Assembly: GCA_009779925.1 (NCBI GenBank)
Contig: WRAZ01000016.1
Span: forward strand, 1-42,650
Origin: Chitinivibrionia bacterium
GTDB lineage: Bacteria; Fibrobacterota; Chitinivibrionia; Chitinivibrionales; Chitinivibrionaceae
Length of the DNA: 42,650 bases
Direction: 5' to 3'
Under the pieces are notes generated by a model that had not been told where the DNA came from, made no database searches, and saw nothing but the letters and a program-made list of their open reading frames with translations. The position numbers and the translations under genes are program-made. Shown piece by piece: positions 15,223 to 24,511 of this stretch (within the stretch, counting starts at the first letter, position 1; each line of letters begins with the position of its first letter).

Positions 15223-16436
15223 TTTATTTTCCTTTCTATTTGTTGTGAAACTGGCAATTTATACAGTTTTAGATTGCGAATTACAAGGCATAAAAAAAAC
15301 ATAGTTCCAACGGAGATGTATGCGTTTTTGAACGAAAACGAAGTATTGAATTGGAGAAAAAACATAAACGAAGCCGCCGCAAAGCCAACAATAGCAGGAT
15401 TATGCGAATATTTTCTAAAAATGTATATTAAATCGGAAAAGTAATTAAAAACAAACAGCAAAAACGGCACCAGCGCAACAAAACCACCCATAACAAAGAC
15501 ATCTAAAAAAATATTGTGAAAATAAAAAAATGTGGAACCATGCCCAAATGCAGAACCTGTTCCATAACCAAGAAAAGGACGTTGCAATATGAGATGTATT
15601 GCCCGTTTATACCCGACAATACGAGGTTCTGTCGAAGTGTTTTCCGTAAGTCTTGTAAGCCTGTTTAATTGTTGAAGTTCAACAGAAGGCATAATAAAAA
15701 TAGCAAAAAAAACAACAACAAGGATTGCAAACATAATTATATAAAGTTTATTTGACAGTTTTATCTTGTTGTTGAATGCTATATTACCTGCAATAAAAAG
15801 AAAGCCCACCAATAAAGGAAAAATAATGCCTGATCTGCTTAGTAATGTTGTAATCGCAAGTAATAAAAGTAAACTGCCTGATGTATAAAAGATTTTTTTC
15901 CAAATCTGACTGCTACAGCAAAATAAAATCGATAAACTATATGCGAGGGCTGCGCCGATAGGTAGGCTAACAGTCAAATAATGTTGTCCAAATTCTCGGC
16001 TTGTAGGTATTCCTATTGTCAGTTGCCAAACTGCTAACAATATACCCCAAATAAAAATAAGTGTTCCAACAACCTTTAATCTTTCGAGGTTAGCAAGGTG
16101 AGCTATGCAAAAAAAAGCAATAAGCAAATAAGCATAATCAATAAATTCATTTAGCGAAATATCTGTATAGTTTATCAGTTGTAAAGTCATTATTAAAAAA
16201 AACAAAAAAATTATACAAAAGCAATTTGAACAATAATTGTTAATACTACTCTTGTTGTTTAGGTTTAAAAGCATTGCGACAACTATTAAGCCTAAAACAC
16301 CGACATTAATAATTGTGCCGGAATGAATAAGTTTTACTGACGGTATCGAAAACAGAAGAAACATCGATACTGCAGGAAGTATAGTTCTGTAGAAATATAC
16401 AATTTGCTTGTTTATATATTTTTCTAAAGCTAACAT
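15192..16436 (-). CDS. O-antigen polymerase/ligase (Wzy/WaaL-like)
   Basis: The protein has 414 residues and about eleven hydrophobic segments. A large loop contains RLTENTSTEPRIVGYKRAIH and then RPFLGYGTGSAFGHG and FHNIFLDVFVMGG, the pattern of the O-antigen ligase/polymerase Wzy_C domain (RP..G.G.G...HN..L). Such proteins polymerise or ligate lipid-linked repeat units on the periplasmic face. Together with the Wzx flippase in the same operon it implies Wzx/Wzy-dependent export. The ribosome binding site is weak (AAGAG). Its 3' end overlaps the start of the fusion glycosyltransferase. Confidence 0.85.
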   Translation of the reverse strand: MLALEKYINKQIVYFYRTILPAVSMFLLFSIPSVKLIHSGTIINVGVLGLIVVAMLLNLNNKSSINNYCSNCFCIIFLFFLIMTLQLINYTDISLNEFIDYAYLLIAFFCIAHLANLERLKVVGTLIFIWGILLAVWQLTIGIPTSREFGQHYLTVSLPIGAALAYSLSILFCCSSQIWKKIFYTSGSLLLLLAITTLLSRSGIIFPLLVGFLFIAGNIAFNNKIKLSNKLYIIMFAILVVVFFAIFIMPSVELQQLNRLTRLTENTSTEPRIVGYKRAIHLILQRPFLGYGTGSAFGHGSTFFYFHNIFLDVFVMGGFVALVPFLLFVFNYFSDLIYIFRKYSHNPAIVGFAAASFMFFLQFNTSFSFKNAYISVGTMFFLCLVIRNLKLYKLPVSQQIERKIKWKENPLQLK

Positions 16437-16445
16437 TTTTTACTC

Positions 16446-17369
16446 TTACTTCGGTTTAATTTTCTTTAAAAACTCTCTGATTTCCGGGAAATATTCAATA
16501 ACAGCCCTTAATTGCTTATCGTTTCCGCCTTGTGAATTATAGCTCCAAAGAGATGTTTCTGTTGCCAGTATAGGGTCAATAGGACGACTGCGAAAACAAC
16601 TGTCCGAAATAACAACATATGGACATTCTGCTTCAAAAGAACTTTTATTTAATATTGCCATAGCCCAGAACCAAATATCATCAGCACAAGGGGCAAGTTT
16701 TAAGAATAATTCTTTGTTCGTAATTTCCTTATAAAAACATTTTGGCGGATATAGAACACCTGTATAACCAAGTGGGTTAGCGCATTCAAATTTGTCCACT
16801 GTATGCCCCCACTGATTAAACGAAAGCAGGTTGTGATTTTCATCAACTTTCATTCTTCTTGCGCCGTGGCATATAATTTTTCGAGGATTTTTCTTATGCA
16901 ATTCTTTCAACTGCTTAAACCAATTTTGCGGATAATCAATGTCGTCATCAGCTGTAATTATGAAGTCATCGGGGAATTCCAGCAAAGCAGGAATAAGTTT
17001 TGTATATGACCTTATGTCTTCGCAAAAATGTATTTCGAGCCCTTTGGCGGTTAATTTTTCCATAATTGGCGGAAGATTTTTTTTGTCATCATATCCTACC
17101 CATAAGACTATTTTGTCGGGTTTAATACTTTGATTCAGAAGTGTAATTATTGCATAAGGCGCAGTTTCCGTTAAACGTTTCCCGTAAGAAGTCAGTGAAA
17201 CAATGTATCGTGGAGAATTTGTGCACTCAAGTGATTCAAGTGTCGAAATAAGTTTTAGTTTTTGCCGTTTTGTATAATCTGCGTAAATATTTCTGTAGCC
17301 ATCAAGCAATTTCGGCGGCAAAATAAGTTTAACGAAGTTTTTAATAATGCGCATAAATTTTCCTTTCAT
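16446..17369 (-). CDS. DXD glycosyltransferase
   Basis: The protein has 307 residues. It starts at an ATG that shares ATGA with the upstream stop codon, with AAGGAG before it; a second ATG five codons in (17354) is also possible. The sequence SPRYIVSLTSYGKRL opens a GT-A fold, followed by KIVLWVGYDD and FIITADDDIDYPQNWF, where the Asp run is the likely metal site. Later come GYTGVLYPP and CADDIWFWAMA. This is the pattern of small bacterial GT-A enzymes in capsule clusters, but no CAZy family can be assigned from sight. Confidence 0.8.
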   Translation of the reverse strand: MKGKFMRIIKNFVKLILPPKLLDGYRNIYADYTKRQKLKLISTLESLECTNSPRYIVSLTSYGKRLTETAPYAIITLLNQSIKPDKIVLWVGYDDKKNLPPIMEKLTAKGLEIHFCEDIRSYTKLIPALLEFPDDFIITADDDIDYPQNWFKQLKELHKKNPRKIICHGARRMKVDENHNLLSFNQWGHTVDKFECANPLGYTGVLYPPKCFYKEITNKELFLKLAPCADDIWFWAMAILNKSSFEAECPYVVISDSCFRSRPIDPILATETSLWSYNSQGGNDKQLRAVIEYFPEIREFLKKIKPK

Positions 17370-18385
17370 AGGTAATTCTCCTTTTCTTTTTTATAGTTAT
17401 AAAACAAAATAGATTGTTTTATATAGTTCATACTGAGTAATAATGTTTTTATTGTTTTTTTTAGAATGCTAAATATCTTTTCAAATGGAGAAAACAACTT
17501 TGGTCTTTTCGAGAATGCATAAAACGATTCAGAAGTAAAAACGGTGTAATCATTCCCTGAAATAACCCAATGCGGTGTCGGGTATCCGTGCTTGGGGGAT
17601 TTAATTTCATATAGATTTTCTTCTGTTAAAGTTCCGTTTCCTTTTAGTGAAAGCGGTAAGTTTTTACTGAAATTTCCGTATTCAAATTTGGTAGTAGCAA
17701 AGTAATGTAGAATTTTTGCTTTTGACAAATAATTTAATCCGTTTTCTACCTGACAATTCCAAATGCCGTTTAACTCTGAAATTGGAAATTTAAAATATGC
17801 ATTTGCGAAAGCTAAGGAAATTTGATCCCCAAAAGATTTTTCGTCTTCAAATGAGTTCCAGTATTCATTCCATTTATAGAAAAAATCAGAATTTTCTCTA
17901 CATTCTTTTACAAACAAAACACCTCCATTGAAATAATATTTCTCTATCGGTATATTATTCTTAGATACTTTTCTAAATTTACTAATAACACCTCTGTTTG
18001 TTCTTAAATGCTCAAATTCCATATGTCTGTCAGGCACAGCCGCCAATTTATAGCCGCAATCCCAAATACTCTCTAAGTTTTCGCAAATAATTGTATCGCT
18101 GTCAATATATAAAAAATCTCCATTGACTAAATTTCTCATACTTGTTTTTAACCGTCTGCTTCTGTTCTTTTGGCTTACATTCTCGTCAAATGTTTTTACA
18201 ACAATTTCGTTTACGACATTTTTAAGATTAAATTTTCTTTCGTTAAGATTTTTATCGGTTTTGTCGTCAATAAGCAACGATACAAATGCGTTTTCATTGT
18301 GAATACGCAAACTTGTTATGCTGACAAACGCTTGTTCGGCGTAATAATCTTTGTCAGTTGATGATAAAACATACAAATATTTCAT
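17366..18385 (-). CDS. GT8-like glycosyltransferase
   Basis: The protein has 339 residues. AAGGAG lies nine bases before the start. The N-terminus YLYVLSSTDKDYYAEQAFVS is typical of GT8-like enzymes that open with a nucleotide-sugar-binding strand. GDFLYIDSDTII has the DXD metal site, YYFNGGVLFVK matches the family FNSGVL region, and KSFGDQISLAFA and KILHYFAT give the family's DQ and H motifs. It probably transfers a hexose from a UDP donor. The coding sequence begins with a 4-base ATGA overlap on the flippase gene. The C-terminal 40 residues are basic and may contact the membrane. Confidence 0.8.
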   Translation of the reverse strand: MKYLYVLSSTDKDYYAEQAFVSITSLRIHNENAFVSLLIDDKTDKNLNERKFNLKNVVNEIVVKTFDENVSQKNRSRRLKTSMRNLVNGDFLYIDSDTIICENLESIWDCGYKLAAVPDRHMEFEHLRTNRGVISKFRKVSKNNIPIEKYYFNGGVLFVKECRENSDFFYKWNEYWNSFEDEKSFGDQISLAFANAYFKFPISELNGIWNCQVENGLNYLSKAKILHYFATTKFEYGNFSKNLPLSLKGNGTLTEENLYEIKSPKHGYPTPHWVISGNDYTVFTSESFYAFSKRPKLFSPFEKIFSILKKTIKTLLLSMNYIKQSILFYNYKKEKENYL

Positions 18386-19923
18386 TTTATTTTACTCCTT
18401 AATTTATTTACAACCATTTGCTTTTCACTTTTACTAAGCCCTACAACAAAAACACTCCCCGCCGCCCAAACCAAAGCAAACGCCCAAACTCCCACAGAAG
18501 AAAAAACTGATTTTGAAAAGAAATAATGCAAAACAATTGGAAGCGAAACAGCAAAGAAAGTAGTTTTTGATATTGGCAAAAGAACATTCACAAAATATTT
18601 CCGAAGCGAAAAACCAAGTTGCATTTTTAATACGATTACCAAGTTAATAAACACAACAATTGCCTGTAAAACAATTGCCGTAATAAAAATATACACAGGC
18701 GATAATTTATTTACGCCGATAAAAACAGCACAAAGCAAAATAAGCAATCTGCTGACAATATTAACAACAGTTATCGCCCGCAGTTTCCCCACAGCCGCAT
18801 TCGCCTGACTTATCGGATGTCCTAAAACTCTTTGCAACGCCTCCAACAAAAACAACTGTGCAAAAATCGTCGCATATTTAGGATAATCTCCAAGCCATAA
18901 ATAAAGCGCTGTATCAATTTCCAAAATAAAAGGGAGTGTTAATATTAAAAGCAAATAAAAATTTAACCTCGATGATTTTGTAATTAAATTCCAAAGTCTT
19001 TGCCTATCATTTTTAGCATAACTCATAACAATTTGCGGTTGAGTTGCCGTTAACGCATTATTCGAAAAAGAAGAAATCGCAATAAATACTTGATTAGCAA
19101 TTCCCTGCGCCGCGTTCACAATAGGACCATAATACAAATTCAATACAATATTCAACCCTTGAAATCTAATAATATAAGAAACAGAAGCAATGATCGAATA
19201 AAAATTATACCCCATCAAACTCCGAACACTCTCCCTCGCCCACGCAAACCGAACCCTACACTCCTCAAAATTCCGGCGACAATAAACAAACAAAATCAAT
19301 TTCCCCAAAACCACAACACCCAACCACAAACCCGACAACGCCACCAATTTATCAAACGGCAAAACCACCAACAAATACACAGCAATAAGTTTTGCAACAA
19401 CATCAAAAATGCTCAACTTAGCATAAAAACTAAATTTTTCGTGCGCCCTTATCGCCCCATCAAACGGAGCAAAAAACACCGCCACCACAAACGAAATCAC
19501 CGAAAACTGATAAACCCAAAACGCCGCATTTGCTCTTTCAAGCGGAATAACAAGTTTATTCTGCAGAAACCACAATCCCACAGTTTGCGCAAGAATTACC
19601 GCTAAAACTATAAAAATAACGTGCAAAGAAAGCGAATTTGAAAAAATTTGTTTTAATTTCGCAAAATCGCCTTTTCCCATTTCCACAGAGAGAAACCGTT
19701 GTGTTGTGCTTGCTAAAGAACTCGTCAAAAACGACAACATTGCCACCACACCGCCGACAACATTTTTTATTCCGAAATCTTCAACGCCGAGTTGCTCTAA
19801 AATAATTCGCGTCGTAAATAACGACACAAACATCGTTATTATCTGACGAAAATATAACGCAAGCGTATTTTTCGCAATTCTCTTGTTGTTTTCAGCGTTT
19901 GTCGGCAAATTAACCTCGTTCAT
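18382..19923 (-). CDS. Polysaccharide flippase (Wzx/MATE-like)
   Basis: The protein has 513 residues and about 14 hydrophobic helices. Its N-terminus NTLALYFRQIITMFVSLFTT with RIILEQLGVEDFGIKNVVGG is typical of the Wzx/polysaccharide-biosynthesis (MOP) exporters, which move undecaprenyl-linked repeat units across the inner membrane. I use the ATG at 19923, which lies inside the last codons of the upstream GT2 gene; an in-frame TTG at 19932 is also possible. No strong ribosome binding site is seen, suggesting re-initiation after the upstream gene. Codon use is very AT-rich, like the rest of the operon. Confidence 0.9.
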   Translation of the reverse strand: MNEVNLPTNAENNKRIAKNTLALYFRQIITMFVSLFTTRIILEQLGVEDFGIKNVVGGVVAMLSFLTSSLASTTQRFLSVEMGKGDFAKLKQIFSNSLSLHVIFIVLAVILAQTVGLWFLQNKLVIPLERANAAFWVYQFSVISFVVAVFFAPFDGAIRAHEKFSFYAKLSIFDVVAKLIAVYLLVVLPFDKLVALSGLWLGVVVLGKLILFVYCRRNFEECRVRFAWARESVRSLMGYNFYSIIASVSYIIRFQGLNIVLNLYYGPIVNAAQGIANQVFIAISSFSNNALTATQPQIVMSYAKNDRQRLWNLITKSSRLNFYLLLILTLPFILEIDTALYLWLGDYPKYATIFAQLFLLEALQRVLGHPISQANAAVGKLRAITVVNIVSRLLILLCAVFIGVNKLSPVYIFITAIVLQAIVVFINLVIVLKMQLGFSLRKYFVNVLLPISKTTFFAVSLPIVLHYFFSKSVFSSVGVWAFALVWAAGSVFVVGLSKSEKQMVVNKLRSKIK

Positions 19924-20713
19924 AACGCACAATTTTGTGCTTATGTTTGTTTAAGTGAGTAGTCTCGTTTATAATTACCTTTTCTTTGCGTATTTTTTCT
20001 GTTCCGAATACTTTTTGAGAAAGTCGTTCCAGCAAAGACGGGCGGATATGGGTTAGTGTGTAAATAATCTCATCGACCGCCTTAACTGTTGCGGCATAGT
20101 GTCCGAGCAGGCAGGAAAACATTACATCGTTGGCGACAGAAGTTTCGTCAAAAAGAATGTTTTGACGTTCTACAAGTTCTCTTTTTATCATTTTTGCCCA
20201 CGGGGCGCTCCATAAATAACGTATGTAATCTTCGGCGTCTTTGGTTTTTGCAAGATAGTTGTCCACCAGCTTATTAAACTTAAAATTACGCGTTGCGGAT
20301 ATGTTTGTATTATCCGAATAACAACTGCAACTTTTGAAATAAACAATATCTTCAGAGGCGTCAGCTTGTGCAAATAAATGCTCAAACGCATTTTCGGTAA
20401 AGAAATCGTCGGCGTCGGCAAATAAGAGCCAATTTCCTTTGGCGTGTTTCATTCCGACGTTTCGTGCATAGCTCGCGCCTTTGCCTTCTTTATATGTTAG
20501 ATATATTTCTACAAATTCGTCTTTTAAGTCGGACAAATCATTGAAATCGGCAAATTGCTCGTCGCTGTTATCATCAACGACAATTATTTGAATATCTTGC
20601 GTTCGAGGAATTGATCCAAGACAACGCTTTAATAAATCCGGCGTGTTTTTGTGTGGTATAATAACAGAAAACCGCACATTTTCCGCTTTTTGTAAGACTT
20701 TTTTTATACTCAA
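19910..20713 (-). CDS. Family 2 glycosyltransferase with TTG start
   Basis: The protein has 267 residues. FSVIIPHKNTPDLLKRCLGS then IQIIVVDDNSD, GKGASYARNVGMKHAKG and LLFADADDFF form a complete GT2 GT-A domain, with the DAD metal site. No ATG is available before the domain. The TTG at 20713 has GGAGG eight bases upstream and leaves twelve residues before the first strand, so TTG initiation is likely. This is the first gene of the glycan operon. A possible promoter lies about 140 bases upstream. Confidence 0.87.
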   Translation of the reverse strand: MSIKKVLQKAENVRFSVIIPHKNTPDLLKRCLGSIPRTQDIQIIVVDDNSDEQFADFNDLSDLKDEFVEIYLTYKEGKGASYARNVGMKHAKGNWLLFADADDFFTENAFEHLFAQADASEDIVYFKSCSCYSDNTNISATRNFKFNKLVDNYLAKTKDAEDYIRYLWSAPWAKMIKRELVERQNILFDETSVANDVMFSCLLGHYAATVKAVDEIIYTLTHIRPSLLERLSQKVFGTEKIRKEKVIINETTHLNKHKHKIVRYERG

Positions 20714-21025
20714 CCTAAATCCTCCCTGTCCTCCCTATCTTTCGCCCATATTTTTGTATTTAAACAGAGGAACACGTATATGGTTGCTCTGCCGAAAATT
20801 CTTAACTTTTCGCCAAAAAAACGTCGAATATACCTATCGTCATTACAATACAAATTATATAGAGAAACAGGCAGGGCAGAACAACCCTACAAAGAAGTTA
20901 TTAGCCCAATCTCTCTAACATTTTTTTGACGAAAAGCGGGCAGAGCCCACTAGTCGACGTTTTTTTGGCACTGGGAAAATACTATTTGTCTGTAGCGGAA
21001 TGGGGAATTTCTAAGAATTTTTCCC
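20714..21025. other. 312-base intergenic region upstream of the glycan operon
   Basis: No gene is supported. It holds the possible operon promoter (20854-20884), remains of GC-rich repeats (GGCAGGGCAG near 20870, GGGCAGAGCCC near 20939), a near copy of the dispersed 12-mer (GGGAAAATACTA at 20973-20984) and a hairpin touching the nadA stop (GGGGAA/TTCCCC, 21002-21026). Confidence 0.55.
20854..20884 (-). promoter_or_regulatory. Possible sigma-70-type promoter of the glycan operon
   Basis: On the minus strand TTGTTC (20879-20884) is followed after 19 bases by TATAAT (20854-20859). The spacing is two bases longer than ideal; TATATA two bases earlier gives 17. It is the only such pair I noticed in this gap. 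Confidence 0.3.
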
Positions 21026-21955
21026 CTAAAGCATAACTTTTTTACTGATTTCTATCATATCTCTGATGGATTTTTCGGCACTTTTCATAATTTGTGCGTC
21101 TAAGATTATTTCGGGCGACAAGGTTTCGAGTGAACTTGCCAGTTTTTCGAGAGTTATTTTTTTCATATTCGGACAGAGCGCGTTTTTGCTTGCCAAAATG
21201 AAGTTTTTATCGGGATTTTCTTTGCGCAGACGATGAAGCATTCCGTCTTCTGTGCCTACTATGAATGTTTTGGCACTGCTTTGTTTTGCGAATTTGCTCA
21301 TTTGACCTGTGGATAAAATTTCGTCGGCGAGGTCGCAGATTTCTTTGGGGCATTCGGGGTGAACCATAGTCGCCGCGTCGGGAAAGCGGTTTTTGAGTGC
21401 AATGATTTCTTCGGGCAAAATTCTTGCGTGAGACGGGCAATATCCGTCCCATACTATAAATTTTCTGCCTGTGCGTTGGGCTACTACCCGTGCAAGCCAT
21501 TGGTCGGGAACGAAAATTATTTCTTGATTTCTGTCGAATGCGTAATCTACAATTTTTGCGGCGTTGCTCGAAGTACAGCACAAATCCGCCTCTGCTTTAA
21601 CCTCTGCCGAACTGTTTACATAGCACAAAACTTTGGCGTTTGGATGCTGTGCTTTAAGTTTTCGCACGTCGTCGGCGGTAATCATATCTGCCATCGGGCA
21701 TCCTGCTTTCAGGTCGGGAAGCAGAACTATTTTGTCGGGGGAGAGCACTTTTGCGGTTTCTGCCATAAATACAACGCCGCAAAAAACAATAACTTTTTCC
21801 TCGACTTCAGCCGCTTTAACAGACAATTCCAAAGAGTCGCCCGAAAAATCCGCAATGTCCTGAATTTCGGGGCGCTGGTAGTTGTGCGCTAAGATTATTG
21901 CATTTTTTTCTTTGCGCAACTTTTGTATTTTTTCGATTAACTCAATATTTTCCAT
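21026..21955 (-). CDS. nadA: Quinolinate synthase
   Basis: NadA condenses iminoaspartate with dihydroxyacetone phosphate to quinolinate in de novo NAD synthesis, using a [4Fe-4S] cluster. I use the ATG at 21955, preceded by AAGGGA; the longer open frame to 22003 lacks a site. The protein has 309 residues, the usual length of the short form. The three cluster cysteines are present: Cys86 in KAGCPMAD, Cys202 in HPECP and Cys261 in ALCPNM. Other motifs are LAHNYQRPEIQDIADFSGDS and CYVNSSAEVKA. No nadB or nadC is nearby. It is divergent from lepB. Confidence 0.96.
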   Translation of the reverse strand: MENIELIEKIQKLRKEKNAIILAHNYQRPEIQDIADFSGDSLELSVKAAEVEEKVIVFCGVVFMAETAKVLSPDKIVLLPDLKAGCPMADMITADDVRKLKAQHPNAKVLCYVNSSAEVKAEADLCCTSSNAAKIVDYAFDRNQEIIFVPDQWLARVVAQRTGRKFIVWDGYCPSHARILPEEIIALKNRFPDAATMVHPECPKEICDLADEILSTGQMSKFAKQSSAKTFIVGTEDGMLHRLRKENPDKNFILASKNALCPNMKKITLEKLASSLETLSPEIILDAQIMKSAEKSIRDMIEISKKVML

Positions 21956-22035
21956 TAAAATCCCTTCTTTTTTCGTAGAAAATACAATTTTATCACTCGG
22001 CAAAACATATTTTTAGTTAATTACAGGAGATTTTT

Positions 22036-23112
22036 GTGGAAAAAGACATCAAAAAAGTAAAAAACAGTGAAAAAGTGGCTGAAAATAGCGAAAAAAAAGC
22101 CCGCAGTGAGAAAGAAGGCATTCTAAACTTCGGCAAAGAAATGGTTTCGGCGCTTATAACGGCGTTCGTATTTATTGTATATGTGATACAGGCGTTCACA
22201 ATTCCGACGGGGTCTATGGAGAGGTCGCTTTTGGTGGGCGATTTTCTTTTGGGGTTAAAATTTATTTACGGCGCGCCCGTTTTTCCCGATATTCCTTTTG
22301 TGTACGAAAACTATTTGCGCTTTCCCGGATTTCGCGACCCGCAACGCGGCGATGTTGTGATTTTCCGCTTTCCCGGCTTTGAAAGAAAAGACTACATTAA
22401 GCGATTTGTCGCAGTTGCGGGCGACACGGTAAGCATTAACGGAAAAGACGTGTTTGTAAACAGTCGCAGACTAACGCCTCCGCCTAACGCACAGTGGGAA
22501 TTCGGCGGAAATCTGCGACCAAGCGTTCGTTATTTCGATAATCTGTATATTCCCCGACGCGGCGATACCATAGACATTGCAAATGCGCCTTTGCGGGAAT
22601 TTTTCTTTTACAAATTGCTTATCCGCCAAGAACACCCTCGCGCAAACGTGCAATCGCAGTTTAGGCTTTTGGTGAACGACAAGGATTACAGCGACTCCAC
22701 AATTATACTGAATATTGACGGACGACTTCACCGCGGTATTTTTTCTTCGACCGATTTTCTTACGTTGGACAGGCATTCGGACTGGACTTTATACCAAAGC
22801 CACTTTAATTTGTATCTGAATCAGTTCAGCGAAGAAGACAACGTGCGAATTGAGCAAAGATTGTTCAAAAACGGACAAGAAATTTTGCTGTATGTTTGCC
22901 GCTACGACAACTATTTTTCGCTCGGCGACAACCGCGACAATTCGGCAGACAGCAGATATTGGGGATTTGTTAACAGGAATTTTGTGAAAGCGAAAGCGTT
23001 TATTATTTATTTTTCGCTTGACGAAAAAGTTCCCGCTTTCCTTTTGCCGTTGAAAATCCGATGGAACCGTCTCGGAAAACTAATACGAAATTGGGACGGC
23101 TACACAGAATAA
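22036..23112 (+). CDS. lepB: Signal peptidase I, enlarged
   Basis: LepB cleaves signal peptides at the periplasmic face of the inner membrane. The start is GTG with AGGAG nine bases upstream. It has 358 residues. A charged cytoplasmic head (1-34) is followed by one transmembrane helix (about 35-54). The catalytic serine is Ser60 in PTGSMERSLL and the lysine is Lys122 in DYIKRFVAVAGD; the conserved GDNRDNSADSRYWG box begins near residue 297. About 165 residues lie between the lysine region and that box, longer than in compact homologues, and contain an extra beta-like insertion. HemW follows 25 bases later. Confidence 0.94.
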   Translation: MEKDIKKVKNSEKVAENSEKKARSEKEGILNFGKEMVSALITAFVFIVYVIQAFTIPTGSMERSLLVGDFLLGLKFIYGAPVFPDIPFVYENYLRFPGFRDPQRGDVVIFRFPGFERKDYIKRFVAVAGDTVSINGKDVFVNSRRLTPPPNAQWEFGGNLRPSVRYFDNLYIPRRGDTIDIANAPLREFFFYKLLIRQEHPRANVQSQFRLLVNDKDYSDSTIILNIDGRLHRGIFSSTDFLTLDRHSDWTLYQSHFNLYLNQFSEEDNVRIEQRLFKNGQEILLYVCRYDNYFSLGDNRDNSADSRYWGFVNRNFVKAKAFIIYFSLDEKVPAFLLPLKIRWNRLGKLIRNWDGYTE

Positions 23113-23137
23113 CGCAATAAAAATAGGGGAGCCTTGT

Positions 23138-24250
23138 ATGATTTCTTTATATTTCCACATTCCTTTTTGCGAAAAAAAGTGCAATTATTGCGATTTCTAT
23201 TCTGTAAACGCCGACGACGAGCAAATCAGAAATTATATTGCTATGCTTAAAAAAGAAATAGCGCTCAGAAAAACAAACGAAACAGTCGAAACCATATTTT
23301 TCGGCGGCGGAACACCGTCCATTCTTAAAGAAAGCGAATTTTCCGAGATTGCCGACTTTATTAAGGCGAACTTTGAATTGTCGCCGAATTGCGAATGGAC
23401 TATCGAGGTAAATCCCGAAAGTTTTACGGAAGAAAAAGCAGAAAATTGGCTGAAGCACGGCGTAAATCGGCTTTCGCTGGGTGTTCAGTCGTTGATAGAC
23501 GCGGAGCTTGGAATTTGCGGCAGACCCCACACAGCAGAGCAGGCTACGGCGATTTTGCAAAGTGAAATCCTGCAAAAATTTGCGAGCGTAAGTGTGGATT
23601 TGATATATGGACTTCCCGAGCAGACAGTGAAAACATTTGCATCGGGTTTGCAGTCAGTCATCGGGTATCCGGCGGTAAATCATATCTCCCTTTATGAATT
23701 GACAATCGCCGAGAATACGCGTTTTGAATTTGAGCGCGAAAAATATCGCTTTCCTGCCGAAGAAGAAATTGAAAAAATCGTGGAATATTCGCGACATTTT
23801 TTGAAAGAGTTCGGCTATGAGCGCTATGAAGTTAGCAATTTTTCGAAAGAGGGCAAACGTTGCCGTCATAACGAACAGTACTGGAATGGCAGTAAATATA
23901 TGGGTTTTGGGGCGGGCGCGCATTCATTTGACGGAAAAAACCGTTTTGCAAACTATTCGGATTTGCACAAATACGAGCAATCATTGGAAGATAACATTCT
24001 TCCGATTGTTTTTTGTGAAAAATTAGACAGCAAGCGCAGGCGGTTGGAATTTTTAATGCTTAGCTTAAGGACGGTCAACGGCTTTTCGGTGTCGGGTTTT
24101 CGCAGGAAATTTAAGCAAGATATTCTTTTGCAGAATGAAAATTATGTCCAAAACCTTGTAAAAGACGGCTATATGATAATTGACGGCGACATCTGCAAAC
24201 TTACAGATAAAGGCTTGGACATAGCCGACGGGGTTGCCGCGCGTTTATGA
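23138..24250 (+). CDS. hemW: HemW-type radical SAM protein
   Basis: The protein has 370 residues, preceded by AGGGGAG. Its N-terminus ISLYFHIPFCEKKCNYCDFY contains the radical SAM cluster CxxxCxxC (Cys11, Cys15, Cys18). FFGGGTPS, VNPES, GVNRLSLGVQSL and SVDLIYGLPEQT follow in the order known for HemN/HemW proteins, with NYWNG-like NEQYWNGSKYMGFGAGAHSF further on. HemW proteins act as heme chaperones rather than as coproporphyrinogen oxidases. The short N-terminus, without the HemN extension, favours HemW. Confidence 0.93.
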   Translation: MISLYFHIPFCEKKCNYCDFYSVNADDEQIRNYIAMLKKEIALRKTNETVETIFFGGGTPSILKESEFSEIADFIKANFELSPNCEWTIEVNPESFTEEKAENWLKHGVNRLSLGVQSLIDAELGICGRPHTAEQATAILQSEILQKFASVSVDLIYGLPEQTVKTFASGLQSVIGYPAVNHISLYELTIAENTRFEFEREKYRFPAEEEIEKIVEYSRHFLKEFGYERYEVSNFSKEGKRCRHNEQYWNGSKYMGFGAGAHSFDGKNRFANYSDLHKYEQSLEDNILPIVFCEKLDSKRRRLEFLMLSLRTVNGFSVSGFRRKFKQDILLQNENYVQNLVKDGYMIIDGDICKLTDKGLDIADGVAARL

Positions 24251-24328
24251 GAAAAAGGCGAAAAATTCATTTTTATGCAGTTTATTTCACTTTTCGTTTT
24301 GATAATATAGTATATTTATTACAATGCT

Positions 24329-24374
24329 AAATATTAATTGAGCAAATTAGACTGAGTTTGCCCAATTAATATTT
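24329..24374. terminator. AT-rich hairpin after hemW
   Basis: AAATATTAATTG (24329-24340) is the inverse of CAATTAATATTT (24363-24374), and GCAAA/TTTGC continues the stem after one mismatch. It lies between hemW and the first chemoreceptor gene, about 80 bases past the hemW stop. It lacks a long T-tract, so it could instead be a leader structure. Confidence 0.45.
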
Positions 24375-24511
24375 AATTATTATTTAGGTTGGTCGAAGAG
24401 TTATGGGAATGCTTTTTGATATTTTTTATGGGCGGCGTTTTATCGTCTTGTTAAAAGAAAACAATTCGTTTTTTTATTCAAATAAATTACTTAACAAAAA
24501 AGGAGTATGCT

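Noticed and set aside
19090-19605. A 171-codon plus-strand frame inside the flippase gene
   Set aside because: It is rich in Asn, Gln, Lys and Arg and low in hydrophobic strands, as expected for the antisense of AT-rich membrane-protein codons; it has no ribosome binding site.
20854-20884. Strong promoter call for the glycan operon
   Set aside because: Spacing is 19 bases and there is no second line of evidence, so it is kept only as a low-confidence feature.
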